A stretch of DNA of 64,000 nt, taken from positions 2,866,001 to 2,930,000 of the forward strand of contig NC_045150.1 of NCBI RefSeq assembly GCF_008831285.2, given 5' to 3'. Below the pieces are notes generated by a model, which made no database searches, was not told the DNA's origin, and saw only the letters and a program-made list of their open reading frames with translations. This DNA comes from Nymphaea colorata. Lineage: Eukaryota > Streptophyta > Magnoliopsida > Nymphaeales > Nymphaeaceae. How positions within the stretch are numbered: position 1 is the first letter of the stretch; each line of letters opens with the position of its first letter. Positions 35,019-47,019 of the stretch are shown piece after piece. A program made the position numbers and the translations under genes.

Positions 35019-36150
35019 GTTGGGCATAAGGAGGATTAAGGATGTTAACATGGCCAATTTTTGCCTTTTTGGCTTGTTGAGGCCAGACAGTCTTTGGGCC
35101 TCATATGTCAGGACAAAATATATCATTAGGCATAGCATGTGGCAGTCAAACGCTCCTTCAAATAGCTCCACTACATGGAAGGATATGCTAAACACTAGAA
35201 ACTTATTAAAGATTCAGTCACTTGGGCAGTGAAGGATGGAATACAAGTAAAGTTCTGGAAAGGCAGATGGGTGGGTAGCCCTTTCCTGGAATGGATTGAT
35301 AGCAACTGCTTTATACTTGTTCGCTCCAGTGGTGCTCTGACCGTTTGTGAAATGTTACGCAGAGAAACCAAGAGATCTTCGATCAAGCTTGCAGTTTGAG
35401 GCTGAGCTCAGAAATATAGTGCTTATTGGACAACCAAAAAATGACCTTGTCTGGGTACAACAACCTTCCAATTCCATTGCTCACAATGGTATTTGGGAGA
35501 AGATTAGGATCCGAAAGGACGTAGAGAAATGGAGGGAACTAATATGGGTGAAGAATGGCTATTCTCGTGACGTTGGTAATGAAGGCAAACTAATGCTGGA
35601 TGCCATAGTGAAAAAGTTTTTGGATGCAAATGGCTTCTCGGTGTGATCTTTGCCACAGGAGTGAAGAAAATGGAAGCCATCTGTTTTTTTCAGTACCCCA
35701 AGTATAGATGGTTGCGGCAAGTAATTGTGGGCAAATTTAACCTGTCTGCCCCAAGGAATCAAACGATCAAGCAAGGACCGATTTGGTGGCCTAGGAGAAA
35801 GTTCAAAAGTAAGGTATGGAAGAAAATCTGGTGCATAACCTTTCATTTGGTGGCATGATGAGGGTTCAGTCTCATGAGAGCGCTGCTGTGAGACTTTGGA
35901 ACTATTGCAAGGAGTAGTATAAGAAGATAGCATGGAGCGGAAAGGATGCAAAATGCGTTGAAGTCTGGATTTGGCTAGGCTTTTTCACTTCAAACTAGGT
36001 TTTCCAAGAAGGGACAACATACAACGTTCAGATTGTCTCTTGGAATCGAGATGGGCTGAATCGAATGGCAGGTATGGTTAAACACAAGGACGGACAATAT
36101 ATTTTTGGTATTTGCTGCTGGACTAGATCGGTCGACTGTTTTCAGAATCT
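35019..36150 (+). mobile_element. LINE ORF2 carboxy-terminal fragment
   Basis: The region reads like the post-RT part of plant LINE ORF2: GLGIRRIKDVNMANFCLFGL, PDSLWASYVRTKYI and TTWKDMLNTRNLL. After a frame change come TWAVKDGIQVKFWKGRWVG and SPFLEWIDSN. The end near 36,030-36,110 (SWNRDGLNRM, KHKDGQYIFGICCW) resembles the RNase H-like tail of the LINE at 18,590-18,760. There is no RT core and there are many stops. Confidence 0.65.
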
Positions 36151-36329
36151 TGGGTGTTCAACAAATGTTTAAGCACACTCTCCTCAAACGTTGGCTCCAT
36201 AGTGGTTCGGACCAACTGCAATGTTAGGAGAGACAAGCTGGGTAAAGCTATTCAAGGGGAGACAGGCTTATTAGGTCAGTTTTTTTATGTGAGGACATCT
36301 ATAAGCTGTTTGCATATCAGTAATCAAAA

Positions 36330-39258
36330 CCCTGAAGCTGAATCTTGCAGCATGGTTTTTTTGTGTTCCAGCGCTATGGGATATAAAGAATGTGAAATAG
36401 GTCAGGGTGGCTGGGATCCCAGCCAAGAACGTAAGTATGATCAGACTTTCATCTTCTTTTTGTGTGAAAGGAAAAATATTCTCATAAAAATGACATACCA
36501 ACTAGTAAAAACTCCTTTGCTTTCTAAATCAATATTTTATATGCATTTTATCCTTCAGGATAATGAAGAAAGATACATCTATGAGCTTTCGAATCAAAAT
36601 TTCCTCTATTGTGATCATCATTTGTAGTATAACAAAGTGATCCAAAAACTCGTACATGCTCAAAAATTGGTTTTCTTTTTCAAAAAACTTTTTCAAAGGT
36701 GACTTTCCTTTCAAAATTGGAGTTGGAGTGCAATCAATTAAATACATTGCGGTCAAACAGCATTCTCTCCAAAAACGTTTTGATAGATTTGCTTCAAATC
36801 CTAAAGCTCGAGCTACTTCCAAGAGATGTCAGTGTTTTTGCTCTACTACTCCATTCTGTTGTGGAGTAGCCACACAACTGTCTTCATGCAATATACCTTG
36901 CACTTGAAAAAAAGACTTCATTTTGTGTTAAACAAATTCAGAGCCATTGTTTGAGTGCACACTTGCAATGCAATCTCCAAACTAACTTTTTATGAATGCA
37001 AAGAAATTTCAAATGAGAAAATGCTTCACGCTTGTCTTGCATCAAAAATATCCATGTGGCCCTGGCATAGTGATCTACTATGCTTAAATGTGCTCTACTA
37101 AAAGTAGACTGAGTATATGTTCCCGAAATATTACAATATATTAACTCAAAAGGTTTCAAAGTTGAAATACTACTTAAATCAAACTTCAAACTAGTTTGCT
37201 TTGCATGGTGGCAAGCATCACATTAAGTATCTTTATTCAAATCACAATTCAATCCCAAATATGAATGAACAAGTTTAAAGTGAGAAAAAGAAAGATGACC
37301 GAATCGCCTATGCCAAAAGGTTTTGATAAGAAGAAGTCACATTAAAAAAGCTTGTGGGTGAGTCCACTAGACAAAATTCATATAAGCCTCCTCTTTTTTT
37401 ACTCTCACCAATTGTTGTCATCAATGCTAGGTAGCAAAAGTTTATTGAACAATTTAAATTTTGATTAATTGGCTTATAGAAAGCAGGTTCACTTTGAAGA
37501 ATGGGATATACAAGGTGCTTTCAAGAGTTAATGGTAATAGCCTAATGTCACAGGTCTGGTAGATAGGAATATATATGTCCATTAGGTAGTTTTATGGGCA
37601 CACAACAATTGGTTGGATTTTGAAGTAGTGAGCTATAGGCACAAATGTGTCAGGTGCACCAAGTCTATAATCCAATCTAAGGAACATGCCTAACATCTAA
37701 TGAAAAAAAAAAATGACTTGCAAAGTTAATAGAGGTAGACGACGTTCTAACAAGTGACAAGAGTTTTTGATACTCATCCATAGTGAATGAAGGCACAACT
37801 TCCTTGCTACCTTGACCACTGTTGCTAGAAGAATCAATACCACCAGTTGTGTAGGAATCAGGCAGACTTTTGATTATATGCTATTGCTGCAACCACTAAT
37901 GATTTGAAGTTGGGATCATACAACCGATGTCCTGGAGGATAACTGATCAACTTGAAGCATTTTTCTTTCACATGACTTGTATTTATGGCAACAGCTACAT
38001 GATAGGCAGCCTTGGCATCCTCCTCTATGGCTTTTAAACTTGAGATATGATCATATGCCTCCACTTTCAACTTTACTTGTGAGATATTGCCAAGGCAGCC
38101 TCAGGAGCGACGTGGATCAAGCAAAAGGATCTACTCTCCAATGACACGGTAAGAATCATTAAGTCCTATTAAAAATTGGATTACTCATTCTCTTTGAATC
38201 TAATCTGAGTGTGCTTTTATGCCTTCGGATGATGGCGCCGGGGTGTAAGAACTAAGTTCTTCCTACAATGCTTTGATTTTTGTATAATACGTGGTATCAT
38301 GCATAATTTTTTGCTGTAAGCGGCATATTTTGCTTTGCAATTGAAAAATGCTTGGTGTAAGGTTTTGAGTTTATCTTTCCATTAACTCTTCCCATACTAC
38401 TTGTGTTGAGGTTGAGTATGCAATACTAGCAAGAATATCTTTGCTGACAGAATTAAGGATCCACGATAAACTAAGTTATTACATCTAATCCATCATGCAC
38501 GATTACTTTCACCTTCCATTGGCTCTTTGATGGTCCCATCCACAAAGCCTAACTTATTCTTGGTTGATAGAGCCATGATCACAGTCCTAGACTGCATAAT
38601 TGTCCATGGTAAGTAGTTGAGATACCAACTATTGAAGATAACACTCAAGGCAAGACTGTTGCTGGCAAAACTGTTGTCGCTTTTGTTGCAGAAGATTAGG
38701 AAAGGAAATCAGAGGTGTAACCAACAATATGGTCAAGATATTGATGCCAATCAAGATCCTAAAAATCAAGAAATGGATGATCCTTGTATTCATTTAAATG
38801 TCAATGGAAGCTCTAACACAAATGATTGAGGCGTGTGAGAGAGAAATAATTTGTTCGTAGATGTAGACTCGTTTCTGAGCCGAACCACGTTAAAATTTAA
38901 AATTCCCTGTGTCACTGTGTTTGCTTCTTTCCCTTTTACCAACCCACTTGCCGGATTATCAGAATGATGCAGGTAGAAGGGATCAGATGTCACCTGGAAG
39001 TTTTCCAAGTTGCCGATGTTTTTCCCCTTGTCAGCCATGACTGCTCCTTGTCGTTCTGATACCATGAGAGAATTCACACGAGCAAAGTAGAAGACAAGGA
39101 TCGAAGAGAAGAAAGTATTGAATGAGCAACCCGTTAACTCTTCCACTGAATTTTACAAAGATATACAGAAGTTAAGAACGGTAATACTGTAAAAATGGAA
39201 GAAACAGATATGTACAAATTGACACAAAAAAATTGATTCTGTTATCTATCTGTTAGCC
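36330..39258 (-). mobile_element. Ty1/copia element, 5' half only, minus strand
   Basis: Read on the minus strand: a putative LTR (39,258 to 39,065), a primer site TGGTATCAGAACG (39,064-39,052) and a Gag start MADKGKNIGNLENFQVTSDP (ATG at 39,038). Then come a degenerate Gag (about 38,700-38,000), a CFKLISYPPGH zinc-region remnant (about 37,950), GAG-pre-integrase wording (HHAKQT near 37,200), and integrase core (KFDLSSISTLKPFELIYC, HLSIVDHYARATWIF). Finally there is EVARALGFEANLSKRFW and a linker with YENIFPFTQKEDE at about 36,480. RT and the 3' LTR are missing, and frameshifts and stops abound. Confidence 0.8.
39065..39258 (-). repeat. Putative LTR of the minus-strand copia
   Basis: On the minus strand it would start TGGCTAACAGATAGATAAC and end CTCTCA directly before the primer site, about 194 bp. 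The right border (39,258) is placed by the TG terminus and is tentative because no second LTR is available. Confidence 0.45.
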
Positions 39259-39362
39259 ACGCGTTTCCTGTCATACATCTTATCGAGATTATCAGCAGCG
39301 ACTTTCTTGCGTTTTGATTTTAGAAGTTCAACGGTGAGCATCATCTGTTTCCCATAAGCCTT
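39259..39362 (-). other. Unidentified exon-like sequence interrupted by copia
   Basis: On the minus strand an open, highly charged stretch reads KAYGKQMMLTVELLKSKRKK followed by VAADNLDKMYDRKRV. It runs straight into the presumed copia LTR, where a stop follows three codons later. Its codon texture differs from the flanking AT-rich DNA. It could be an exon of a host gene into which the copia inserted, or a captured fragment. I do not recognise the protein. Confidence 0.35.
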
Positions 39363-40572
39363 ACCTTTTACATTTTATAAATCCATTGTTCAGTTATCCA
39401 AGAAATTTAATTTTTCTTTTTTCTCTGGCTCCTAAAGAGCTGTTGGCGTAAATGCCTTGTATAAAATTTGTTCATTCAAAACTTGTCAAACAAGGGAGAT
39501 GTACCAGTATGCTTGTGATTTGTGGTGTGAAAAAATTCAATGCAATTTCTGTTCTGAAGTTGTTCATATTCTGCAATCTTTCCATCCTTTGCGCTGTCGT
39601 TGTCACCAAGGGGCTGTCCAGACGATCGCTCACCGGTGGCCAGGAGTTTGGGCTGTCTGAAAAAATTTTGTATGGCAAATTTTTTATTTTTGATTAATAA
39701 AGGTGGAGGCCTAATTTTCAGCAGGGTTGATTCAAAAAGTTTTTGTTTCTTTCATAAAAGATATAAAAAACATGGAAAATGAGAGAGAAGATGGAAACCA
39801 AATAAGTTTGTGTTTGCTTTTAGATAAGAAAATATTGCGATTACTTTTTTTTTATTACTTCAAATTAATTGTGGGTAACTACATCTATCTAGTGTTTGTG
39901 TGTGTCCAAGAATGTACCTTCAGATTATGTTTTTTTTTTTCAAAAACAATTTAATTAATTACGTTTTTATTAACAAAGTAAACATATGTCAATGTAATAA
40001 ATCTGTTTTGGTCAATACAGCTTGTTACAAATGCAAGCAATTTGCAAAGGAGTGAATTTCGGTAAGATGGGGGCATTTTTGTTTTCAATTCACAGTATTT
40101 TCTCTTTTGTAGCCTTGTAGGAGGTAATTCTGTTTTAGAAAAAGACAAAAATATCAATTTTTACATTTTGTCCTTATAGAAGGGGTTTCGTTTGTCCCTC
40201 TTGAGTTCATTTAGACACAGTCGATTAAATAATCTTTGCAGTGCGTGTGCCCATTTTCCTCCTTAATCCACTTACAAATACCTATTTAAAACCTTAAACA
40301 GCCAATTTTTAAGAGGGGACTTTGCTATTCCACATAAAAATAATGCTTTTTTTTGTAACAATTTCTTTATTTGAGTGCTTATTTGTTAAATTTTAAAAGT
40401 TAGGCAGTGCTTTTTCATTTTCTTAAATAAAAAATAGTTTTCAAATCAGTTTTGAAAAACTGGTTCGTACGTTGGATAATACGACCAAGACACTTTTTAT
40501 TTGTTGCGAATAACCTAGGGGATGGTGTGTTTTTTACTTCCCTTTCAAAAAACAAGTTTTGCACTATAATAA
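39363..40572. other. Intergenic AT-rich DNA
   Basis: No gene supported. At 39,497-39,660 a short plus-strand frame with Cys and His residues (CNFCSEVVHILQSFHPLRCR) resembles a zinc-binding remnant, possibly from a LINE, but it is too short to assign. Homopolymer T and A runs are frequent. Confidence 0.45.
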
Positions 40573-41230
40573 GGTTACGTTTCATGCCTCTTTGTTGAAA
40601 TCAATCCACTATAATTAGTGTTTGTTTTTGTCGCCTTTACTTTGAGAATTACTTCCCGCCAAGAAAATGAGTAAGTCTTTCCCTTCCTTCTTACCTCCTC
40701 TAGGATTTAAGACTGTGTCGGTACTTGGTAAGGAAATAGTGTATTCTTATATTGGTATCACATGCACCCCTTTAAATTGATGGGGATGATGCGCCAGTTT
40801 TCACATTATTAGCCCTGCCCTTATTTGATTTGCCCCCTATAATTGGAGCATTAAAAAATAAAATAAAATTTTTAACCTTTTTTTCCCTTATAAATATTTT
40901 GAAAAATACATCAGCCATGTCAAGTCCCTTGACAAATCCCACGCTCCTCATTAAAAAAAAAAAATAAACAAATAAAATCCCCGCTACATTCTTGCATTAT
41001 TATATTTCTTTTTCTTTTGACAAAAAAAATTATAACTTCTTTTACTTATAACCATGATCGGCATCTTTAGCCCTTCAATCTCTCACACGAACTTTTAATA
41101 ATCTTGACCCTCGAAGGCTTGGTGGAATCTCAACGATGAGAAAATGTCTAATCAGCATCATTTGAGATACAAAATATACTTTGTTGGTAGTTTTTCAAAA
41201 GGGGCGAGGCGAGGCCACCCTTTCTTCTCT
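40573..41230. repeat. Segmental duplication block A, copy III version
   Basis: The partner of 24,563-25,740. It contains one unit of what is a 271-bp tandem duplication in the partner, so it represents the simpler state. Confidence 0.7.
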
Positions 41231-41399
41231 CGCTTTTATAGGGTCTAAGGCTATTTTGAGACCTAGCTGGTTTATACCCTTCAACTCAAGTGTCATGGGT
41301 TTGACATGACCGTCAACCCAACCATCTATATTAAATAAGTATAATCCTAGTCTCTTAAAAATTACGTTCAAATCTATTGACTCAATCTTATATTGCCTC

Positions 41400-41600
41400 T
41401 ATATTGCCTCAATGAGTGTAACACACTTCCAACTGGCAAGCGCTAGTTGCTGCTGGTTCAAGTCTCATGGGTTCTGACTCCTTATTCTTGGTTATGCTTC
41501 TTGCTCTTTGTTATGTTTGTTATGACTCTCGAAACAAGATAGTGGCTTTGAGATTTAAAGTGGTCATTCGAGCAACTAAGTCCTTCAATCAAGGAGTGAT
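41400..41600 (+). repeat. Possible tRNA-derived SINE (B-box), copy III
   Basis: GGTTCAAGTCT at 41,455-41,465 in flanks shared with 28,479. It is followed by GTTATGACTCTCGAAACAAGA in parallel with 28,525. It may be an ordinary part of the duplicated locus. Confidence 0.3.
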
Positions 41601-41740
41601 TTCCTCAAATAAAAAAAAATTATGTGTTCAACATAAAATGCAAAAAACTAAATAAAGTTTAGCAAACTTAGTATTATTTACATAAAAATTGATATAATAA
41701 TAATAATCTATTGAAAATAATTCATATTATGTTAATAACA

Positions 41741-41779
41741 ACACCTTCCTCAGCCTTTTGGCTAAGATCAAGTGTAGTA
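41741..41779 (+). pseudogene. U2 snRNA 5'-end fragment, copy III
   Basis: ACACCTTCCTCAG followed by CCTTTTGGCTAAGATCAAG and TGTAGTA matches nucleotides 1-39 of plant U2 snRNA with three substitutions. The match starts at nucleotide 1 and stops just after the branch-point recognition sequence GTAGTA. What follows (ATTTTACGGACAAAG and an oligo-T run) is not U2. The flanks correspond to those at 28,668, so both derive from one ancestral insertion or chimera. Confidence 0.8.
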
Positions 41780-41879
41780 ATTTTACGGACAAAGAAATTT
41801 TTTTTTTTGGATAAAAGATCTTTTGACTTTGACTTGCATAAGCCAATATTTTCTATCCCTTAAGCACTTGCATTGGTGA

Positions 41880-42010
41880 CAACTTTGCTGTAGCCATTGC
41901 ATAAAATTTTAGAGTCATAACAATATGTGAAGTTAATATAATGTTAATGAATTTTTTGATGAATTGATGTGAGAGTGGCTCACCCCAACCAACAACCAAC
42001 AAGTAGCTCA
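41880..42010. repeat. Dispersed repeat fragment within copy III
   Basis: Related to 60-170 (CACCCCAACCAACAAC, TTTTTGATGAATTGATG). The copy II segment lacks this piece between its U2 fragment and CTTATGCAC, so it inserted in copy III after the duplication. Confidence 0.45.
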
Positions 42011-42129
42011 ACTATTGCTTATGCACTTTAGTTTATTATCAATGCACGTGTCATTAACCTAATATAAATTAAATGACCTTCAATAGATTATTATCATTGA
42101 ATTTATATTTTATGTAATATATTTTTGGC

Positions 42130-43277
42130 AAGAAATATTTAGTTTTAGCATTTTATGTTGACGCAGTGTTGTCTTCTAAAAGGTGATGCCACATGTAATA
42201 ATGTGAACTACACGGCACGCTTTGACACTGTTTCCAAAAGTATCGCGTGCTTTAAGAAATTTCTGGATTGTGCCACGTGTTATCGCGAGCCGTGCAAATT
42301 GCAATCAAACTTCCCTGTTATCCAGCGGCTTGTCCTTCCTCTTTCCTGCTTCTCGTGGAGGAAGAGCAGCCTTGTGACGACCCGCTTCTCCCTTCGATGG
42401 GGTCTGGTAACTCCTTTTTTCTCTCTATCGTAGTTCAATATTTGTCGTCGTTAGTGAGATTGGTATTAATTTGTTCTCTTGTGGTACTTTCCGGAAGTTC
42501 TTCCTCTTTCTCTCTCTCTTTCGCCATTGATCAGTTCTTGGACTGATTTCGTCTTTGTGGGTCTTTGCCAGAAATTTCCTTCTTTCAATCTATTTGATTT
42601 TCTGCTTCTTTTGGCTGAAATCCTGAAATGTTTTCGCTCTTTGTTTTGTTTTTTTTTTTCTTTTTTGGTTCTTTTGTGTTGGGATGAAGTTTCTGCGTGA
42701 GCAGTTCCTTGTGTGGTTGTTGATTGTTGCTTTTAGCTTCAAGTTTGTTGCTTGCTTTTTCTTAGATTCGTGATATGCTGATTTATTTTTTACTGTTTTG
42801 AATTTGTTGGTTGTTTATGAAAATCCTTCTTTGTCTGAAATCGAATTGGCTGTGGTAGCATGATTTGTGGTCGGCAGGTTTTCTTTCCTTTTCTTTCTGT
42901 TTTCTTTTAGCTTTTAAGCAACTATAAAGAAGGACCCGGAATTGAGTGGTGAATTGCAACTGTGACATGTTGGTTATGGTTACCGGCTTAGATAGGTGTA
43001 TGTCGTCCAATGAAGGAGTTCTGGGAGATAGGCTCCCCACCTTTATTAAGAAAAAGATAGGTGTATGTCTTCTCTTGTGTGCTTTTAAGTTGTTTTTTGT
43101 GCTCTTGCTTAAAATTGATGGACTTTATGCTACCTCGGCAATTAAAGGGCTTAGAAAATTTGATGTGATGAAAAACCTGCATGTCTGGAAGCTGATTCTA
43201 TTCTGCTATCTGACTGCTGGCTCTTTCCCGTTCATTGTGCTGGTATCCTGAAATGCTTGGATTGCCTAAGCAGTTAA
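42130..43277 (+). promoter_or_regulatory. RGLG promoter/5' leader region, copy III
   Basis: The third version of the block described at 26,040, with TCTAAAAGGTGATGCCACA, TATCGCGTGCTTTAAG, CTCCCTTCGATGGGGTCTGG, TACTTTCCGGAAGTTC and the later GGTGTATGTCTTCTCTTGTG. It lies on the same side as the RGLG exons at 59,810-63,386 but is separated from them by the 16-kb compound insertion. If that gene is still expressed from this promoter, its first intron would exceed 16 kb. Confidence 0.55.
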
Positions 43278-44220
43278 CATGGCAGCGTATGGGGTTATAT
43301 GGAAGTGGTTGATGGGCCACGATGACTGCGAAGACATACAAAGCATATGGCCTACTTTTGCTTATTATTAGGATTTATCTTTTTTTCCTTGTTTCAGATG
43401 CTTAGTCTGTTGCTTCTGTACTTCTGTCAACTATGTATCCTTGTAACTAATGATCAATAAAATCAGTACAGAGCATAGTCTACAAACCTGCTTATTGGAC
43501 TTGGATCAGCTGGCTGCTGTGAGTCAGCGCTTTGGCTTATAACTCGTCTGGGTCAGATCATAAATTTTTGTAGTGTTTTTTTACTTCATGAACGAGTTTG
43601 AATATAACTGTGAAGTGACAACAAACTACAGTCAGATAGCTATACATTAATGATATATTGAAGTGTTAAATCTTGTTCACTGGTTCAACACAATTAAGAA
43701 CTGAAATTTGTAGCATAATATGCCATGGCCACAAATATTGTTTTCAAGTTTTTAATGGTGAGATTTTTCTTGGGTATTTTTTGATAAAGTTGTTTTTGTC
43801 TTTTAGGAAAATTTTGAGAAAATCTTGGATAATTTTTGATAACATGAATAAATCTTAAAAATTAGGTAAAAATTAAAACAAATAAGAAAACCTTAACATA
43901 ACTAGATAAAATGATAAAATAATGTCTTAATGATGATAAAAATGATACTAAATAATTTAATTTAAGTTTTAGGGGAACCCATGATGTCATTAACCTTAAA
44001 AAAAAAGAAAATGAAAAAAAAGGAAAGAGATAGGAAAAATGTGATAAATATATTTTTTACGTTTTAATATCACGTTGTTTCAAAAAATATCGTGATATTC
44101 GAGGCTCATGCTTGTATTATTATTATTTTATTATTAATTTTTCTTTTTTACACTTTCCAGCTTTCAAGTAGAAGAATGTTTCGAACTTCTGAAACCTTCA
44201 ATTAATACCTTTTCCCCCAC
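43278..44220. other. Left part of the compound insertion, no gene
   Basis: It starts with sequence ending in a polyadenylation-like AATAAAATCAG (about 43,455), reminiscent of a LINE or transcript 3' end. It continues as AT-rich DNA with oligo-A/T runs to the first viral sequence at 44,221. No domain is visible. Confidence 0.4.
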
Positions 44221-44252
44221 CCTGGTTTGGAATTTGCTTTGCTGAAACATAG
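44221..44252 (+). other. Displaced 32-bp viral ORF fragment at the left end of V1
   Basis: CCTGGTTTGGAATTTGCTTT and the next 12 bases are identical to part of the V1 post-RT ORF (about 54,560-54,591). Here they are joined directly to the leader sequence GTTGTAAGAAGCG. This is a rearrangement junction, not normal viral order. Confidence 0.8.
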
Positions 44253-44306
44253 GTTGTAAGAAGCGAACCGGCGCTTTCGTGCAAAAATCCGGCCCCCCTT
44301 TATAAC

Positions 44307-44319
44307 TGGTATTAGAGCC
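44307..44319 (+). other. Viral primer-binding site
   Basis: TGGTATTAGAGCC is the tRNA-Met site from which caulimovirid minus-strand DNA synthesis starts. The 55 bases before it are repeated in inverted orientation at 56,507-56,564. Confidence 0.75.
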
Positions 44320-45168
44320 TAGTACGCTCTTGGTCTTGTAAGTATGTTATGCTTTTAATGAAAGTTTTTATGTGTGTTTAACGTTTTCTTTCGTGCTTCG
44401 CTTATAAGCTGAACGGGAAAGTCTCTTCCCCGGAAGGATGTATCTTTACATACGCCTTCATAATCTGTTGTTATGAATCTTTGTGTTTTATGTTGGAAGT
44501 TCTGGCCCTAGCCAGAATCTATGCGTAGGAACCATGCTTTATAAGGAAGAACCTGCTGTAACATGTTTTGTTCATGATCTGATTCCCGTGTTTTTGAGTT
44601 CTTGATTCTTTGGACGAGCCGCTATGTAAATCCTTTAAGACCAAAAGGCTATTGTGGAAAAGAGGTACCCGTGAGGCGAGAAGGCCGTTTAGGGGAAAAA
44701 GTACACAAACGGTGAGGTTTGAATGGGATGACAAAGGTGTCGCACATAGTGTTCTATGAAAGGAGAATATACCAAGTTTTCAAAATCGGGGGAATCATAC
44801 CATAAGCTTACCATGTTTCAGTTTGTTCTTTTTTATAATAGATGTGTTATCTGTTCGTAAAACCCTGTTCCTGTGAAAGGAATTTTTCCAACCTAAAACT
44901 AAAGACTCGTAAATAGAGTGTGAAGTTGTATGCTTGATACATAGGACTGCGGGATAAAAAGAGATGAGTACCTAGTAAGCTCAAGAACATTTTGATTTCG
45001 AAAAATCATACCTTAAGCACCCTTTGATTCCAGAAAACTGTGTTTTTCAAAAAATCCAAAAATATTTACTAGCCAAAATTAATAGTTTACTGATTTTTTT
45101 TCGTATTATTATATGCATAAAATAAAATATTTGAATCCTGAAATATACCCAAACCATAAACATATAAT
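44320..45168 (+). other. Viral leader region
   Basis: About 850 bases between primer site and first ORF, with several short upstream start codons. Long leaders with small ORFs are normal in this family and are bypassed by ribosome shunting or reinitiation. No conserved domain. Confidence 0.5.
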
Positions 45169-45423
45169 ATGCTAACTCAAACAGACCCAAAAATTTACAA
45201 TAGACAAGCGAAACAAATAGCTAGAAACAAAGTTATAAAATATCTCAAAAAGTTTGTAATTGTTAAGAAATTTATAAAAAAATTAAAACAATTAGTGTTT
45301 AATAACAGGATAGAGGAACAATGGCATATGTTAGAATATTATGCACATTATCAATCAGATGATAGTTACACAGACTACTCAGACTATGAAGAATATTTAT
45401 ACAACGAATGGTACGAACACTGA
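45169..45423 (+). CDS. Small viral ORF, basic then acidic, function unknown
   Basis: 84 codons, open from ATG to stop. The amino-terminal half is Lys-rich (KVIKYLKKFVIVKKFIKKLK) and the end is rich in Tyr, Asp and Glu. It lies first after the leader, where related viruses carry small accessory ORFs. I do not recognise a domain and cannot say whether the frame is complete relative to the virus. Confidence 0.4.
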   Translation: MLTQTDPKIYNRQAKQIARNKVIKYLKKFVIVKKFIKKLKQLVFNNRIEEQWHMLEYYAHYQSDDSYTDYSDYEEYLYNEWYEH

Positions 45424-45450
45424 ACGTTTGCCATACCACTACACCACCAT

Positions 45451-45845
45451 ATGAATCGGCTAGAATACCTCAACTTAGAACTATACCAAAAGTCTAGAAG
45501 TACTGTAAAAAACAACCAATTTAGTCATTATTGTTATTTTCAAAATGGAAAACATCTACTTCATAATGAGGACACTAGTCCTATGTCTCAACAACTGAAT
45601 AGTATAACCGATCTACACATTTCCTTAGCACAAAGCCTAGAATCCTACAATACTAAAAATCAGGTCTTTTTACAACCCATATTTGATACTTTAAGAAATA
45701 TTTTTAAAGACATATTAGAAAACCAAAGATATCTAAAGGACTAACTAGCCACAATTTTGAGTAAACTAGGAAGCTTACAAGAATATAAAGATAATACTGA
45801 AATCATAAAATTAATAACTGAAATCAAGCAAATAATCCTACGCTG
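45451..45845 (+). pseudogene. Small viral ORF with coiled-coil character
   Basis: Open for 97 codons from 45,451 to a stop at 45,742. The same frame then continues with similar composition to about 45,845 (ATILSKLGSLQEYKDNTEII). Hydrophobic residues are spaced as in a coiled coil. Virion-associated proteins of this family are small coiled-coil proteins encoded in this position, so that is a possible identity by position only. Confidence 0.4.
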
Positions 45846-45848
45846 AAT

Positions 45849-46766
45849 ATGGATTATATTTTGAAAACCTTAGCCAAAATAGAGTATAAACATGAGCATG
45901 AATGGAAACGTAGATCAGGAAGTAGCGACCATCCATGCATCTTTTGTAATGGGTATCCTAGTATAGAACTAAAACTAAGATTTCAGTGCAAGGTTTGTAT
46001 GACTGAAGCATGCAAATTTTGTCTAGAACAAAGACAGGATCAATTTCTTCTAGAAAAAATTGGACGAAAAGATGACACTATAGAAAAACGAATTCTTCTA
46101 TTTGAAAATAGAATGGATGATATAGAAAAAACTTTAGCCATAGCTGAACTAAAATTAGGATCTTTAGAAAACAAGATAATAAAGCTTGATCCAACAAATT
46201 TCGAGATGCCAAATATCAAGGGAAAAGGCATAATTTTGGAAAAAGGAGAAAGGGCACTAACTACTATAACATTTCCCAATATAAAGACTGACCATAGGGA
46301 ACAAAGAAGAACAACTATCAGGATTCCTTGTATATTCAAAATAGATAAGTGGAAATTAGAAATAGATGCCTTAATAGACACAGGGTGTAGCGTCTCGGTA
46401 TTAGACAAAGCATTAGTTCCACCAGAATACCACTGAAGTTTAGACCTTGCCTTACAACTTTGGGCAGAAAAAATGGATGGATCCTTACACAAATATGATG
46501 AAGAAATATGCAAATATAAAATAGCTTTTAGACTATCTGAAGAAGAACATACTGCCTATCAACCAGGGCCTAAGACATTCATTAGACACATGCAATTACA
46601 TGATAGTACAAAATGCATTATAGGGTTAAATTTCATTCTAGAGAATATGGCCGGGTGTGTCATAACCAGGACTGGCCTTTCTTTTCTTACCAACCAAGTT
46701 TCTTGGGTCCCAGAATGGAAATTATATGGAAACAAAGACTGTAAATGTAAAATTCCAGGAGCCTGC
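45849..46766 (+). pseudogene. Viral polyprotein segment: Cys-rich domain and aspartic protease
   Basis: From 45,849 to 46,436 the frame carries a Cys cluster (CIFC, then CKVCMTEACKFC) resembling the second Cys-rich region found near the capsid end in badna/tungro-type polyproteins. A Lys/Glu-rich coiled stretch follows, then the protease active site ALIDTGCSVSVLD at about 46,370. After a stop at 46,435 the same protein continues at 46,473-46,766 (FIRHMQLHDSTKCIIGLNFI). It is then interrupted by the copia at codon level, and the frame resumes at 52,127. The movement and capsid regions that should precede it are not visible. Confidence 0.7.
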
Positions 46767-47006
46767 TGTTGACGGGTTTTGTTGTTCGGGTCCGGATCCG
46801 TACCCGATCCGGTTTGTCCTAATTAGGACTACTTATACTTCTGTAAACCCTAATCTTTGAGTTAATGAAGTGTTGAAGAGAGAGAGTGTCTGGAGGCTAG
46901 TGGGCACCAGACCTCCTCACCCGTGGTTTTTCTTCCCTCGAGTCGAGGGTTTTCCACGTTACATCTGTGTGCTTTCTTCTACTCTCGTGCACATTTTGTT
47001 TCTACA
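46767..47006 (+). repeat. Copia 5' LTR (240 bp)
   Basis: Begins TGTTGACGGGTTTTG and ends TTTCTACA. It contains CTACTTATACTTC as a possible TATA-type promoter site and an AGTTAATGAAGTG leader start. Identical to 51,882-52,121. Confidence 0.97.
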
Positions 47007-47019
47007 TGGTATCAGAGCC
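47007..47019 (+). other. Copia primer-binding site
   Basis: TGGTATCAGAGCC directly abuts the LTR end, a perfect tRNA-Met site. Confidence 0.95.

Noticed and set aside
36154-36627. Plus-strand 157-codon frame
   Set aside because: The right part is the antisense of copia integrase sequence on the minus strand, and the left part is a LINE remnant. No domain was found.
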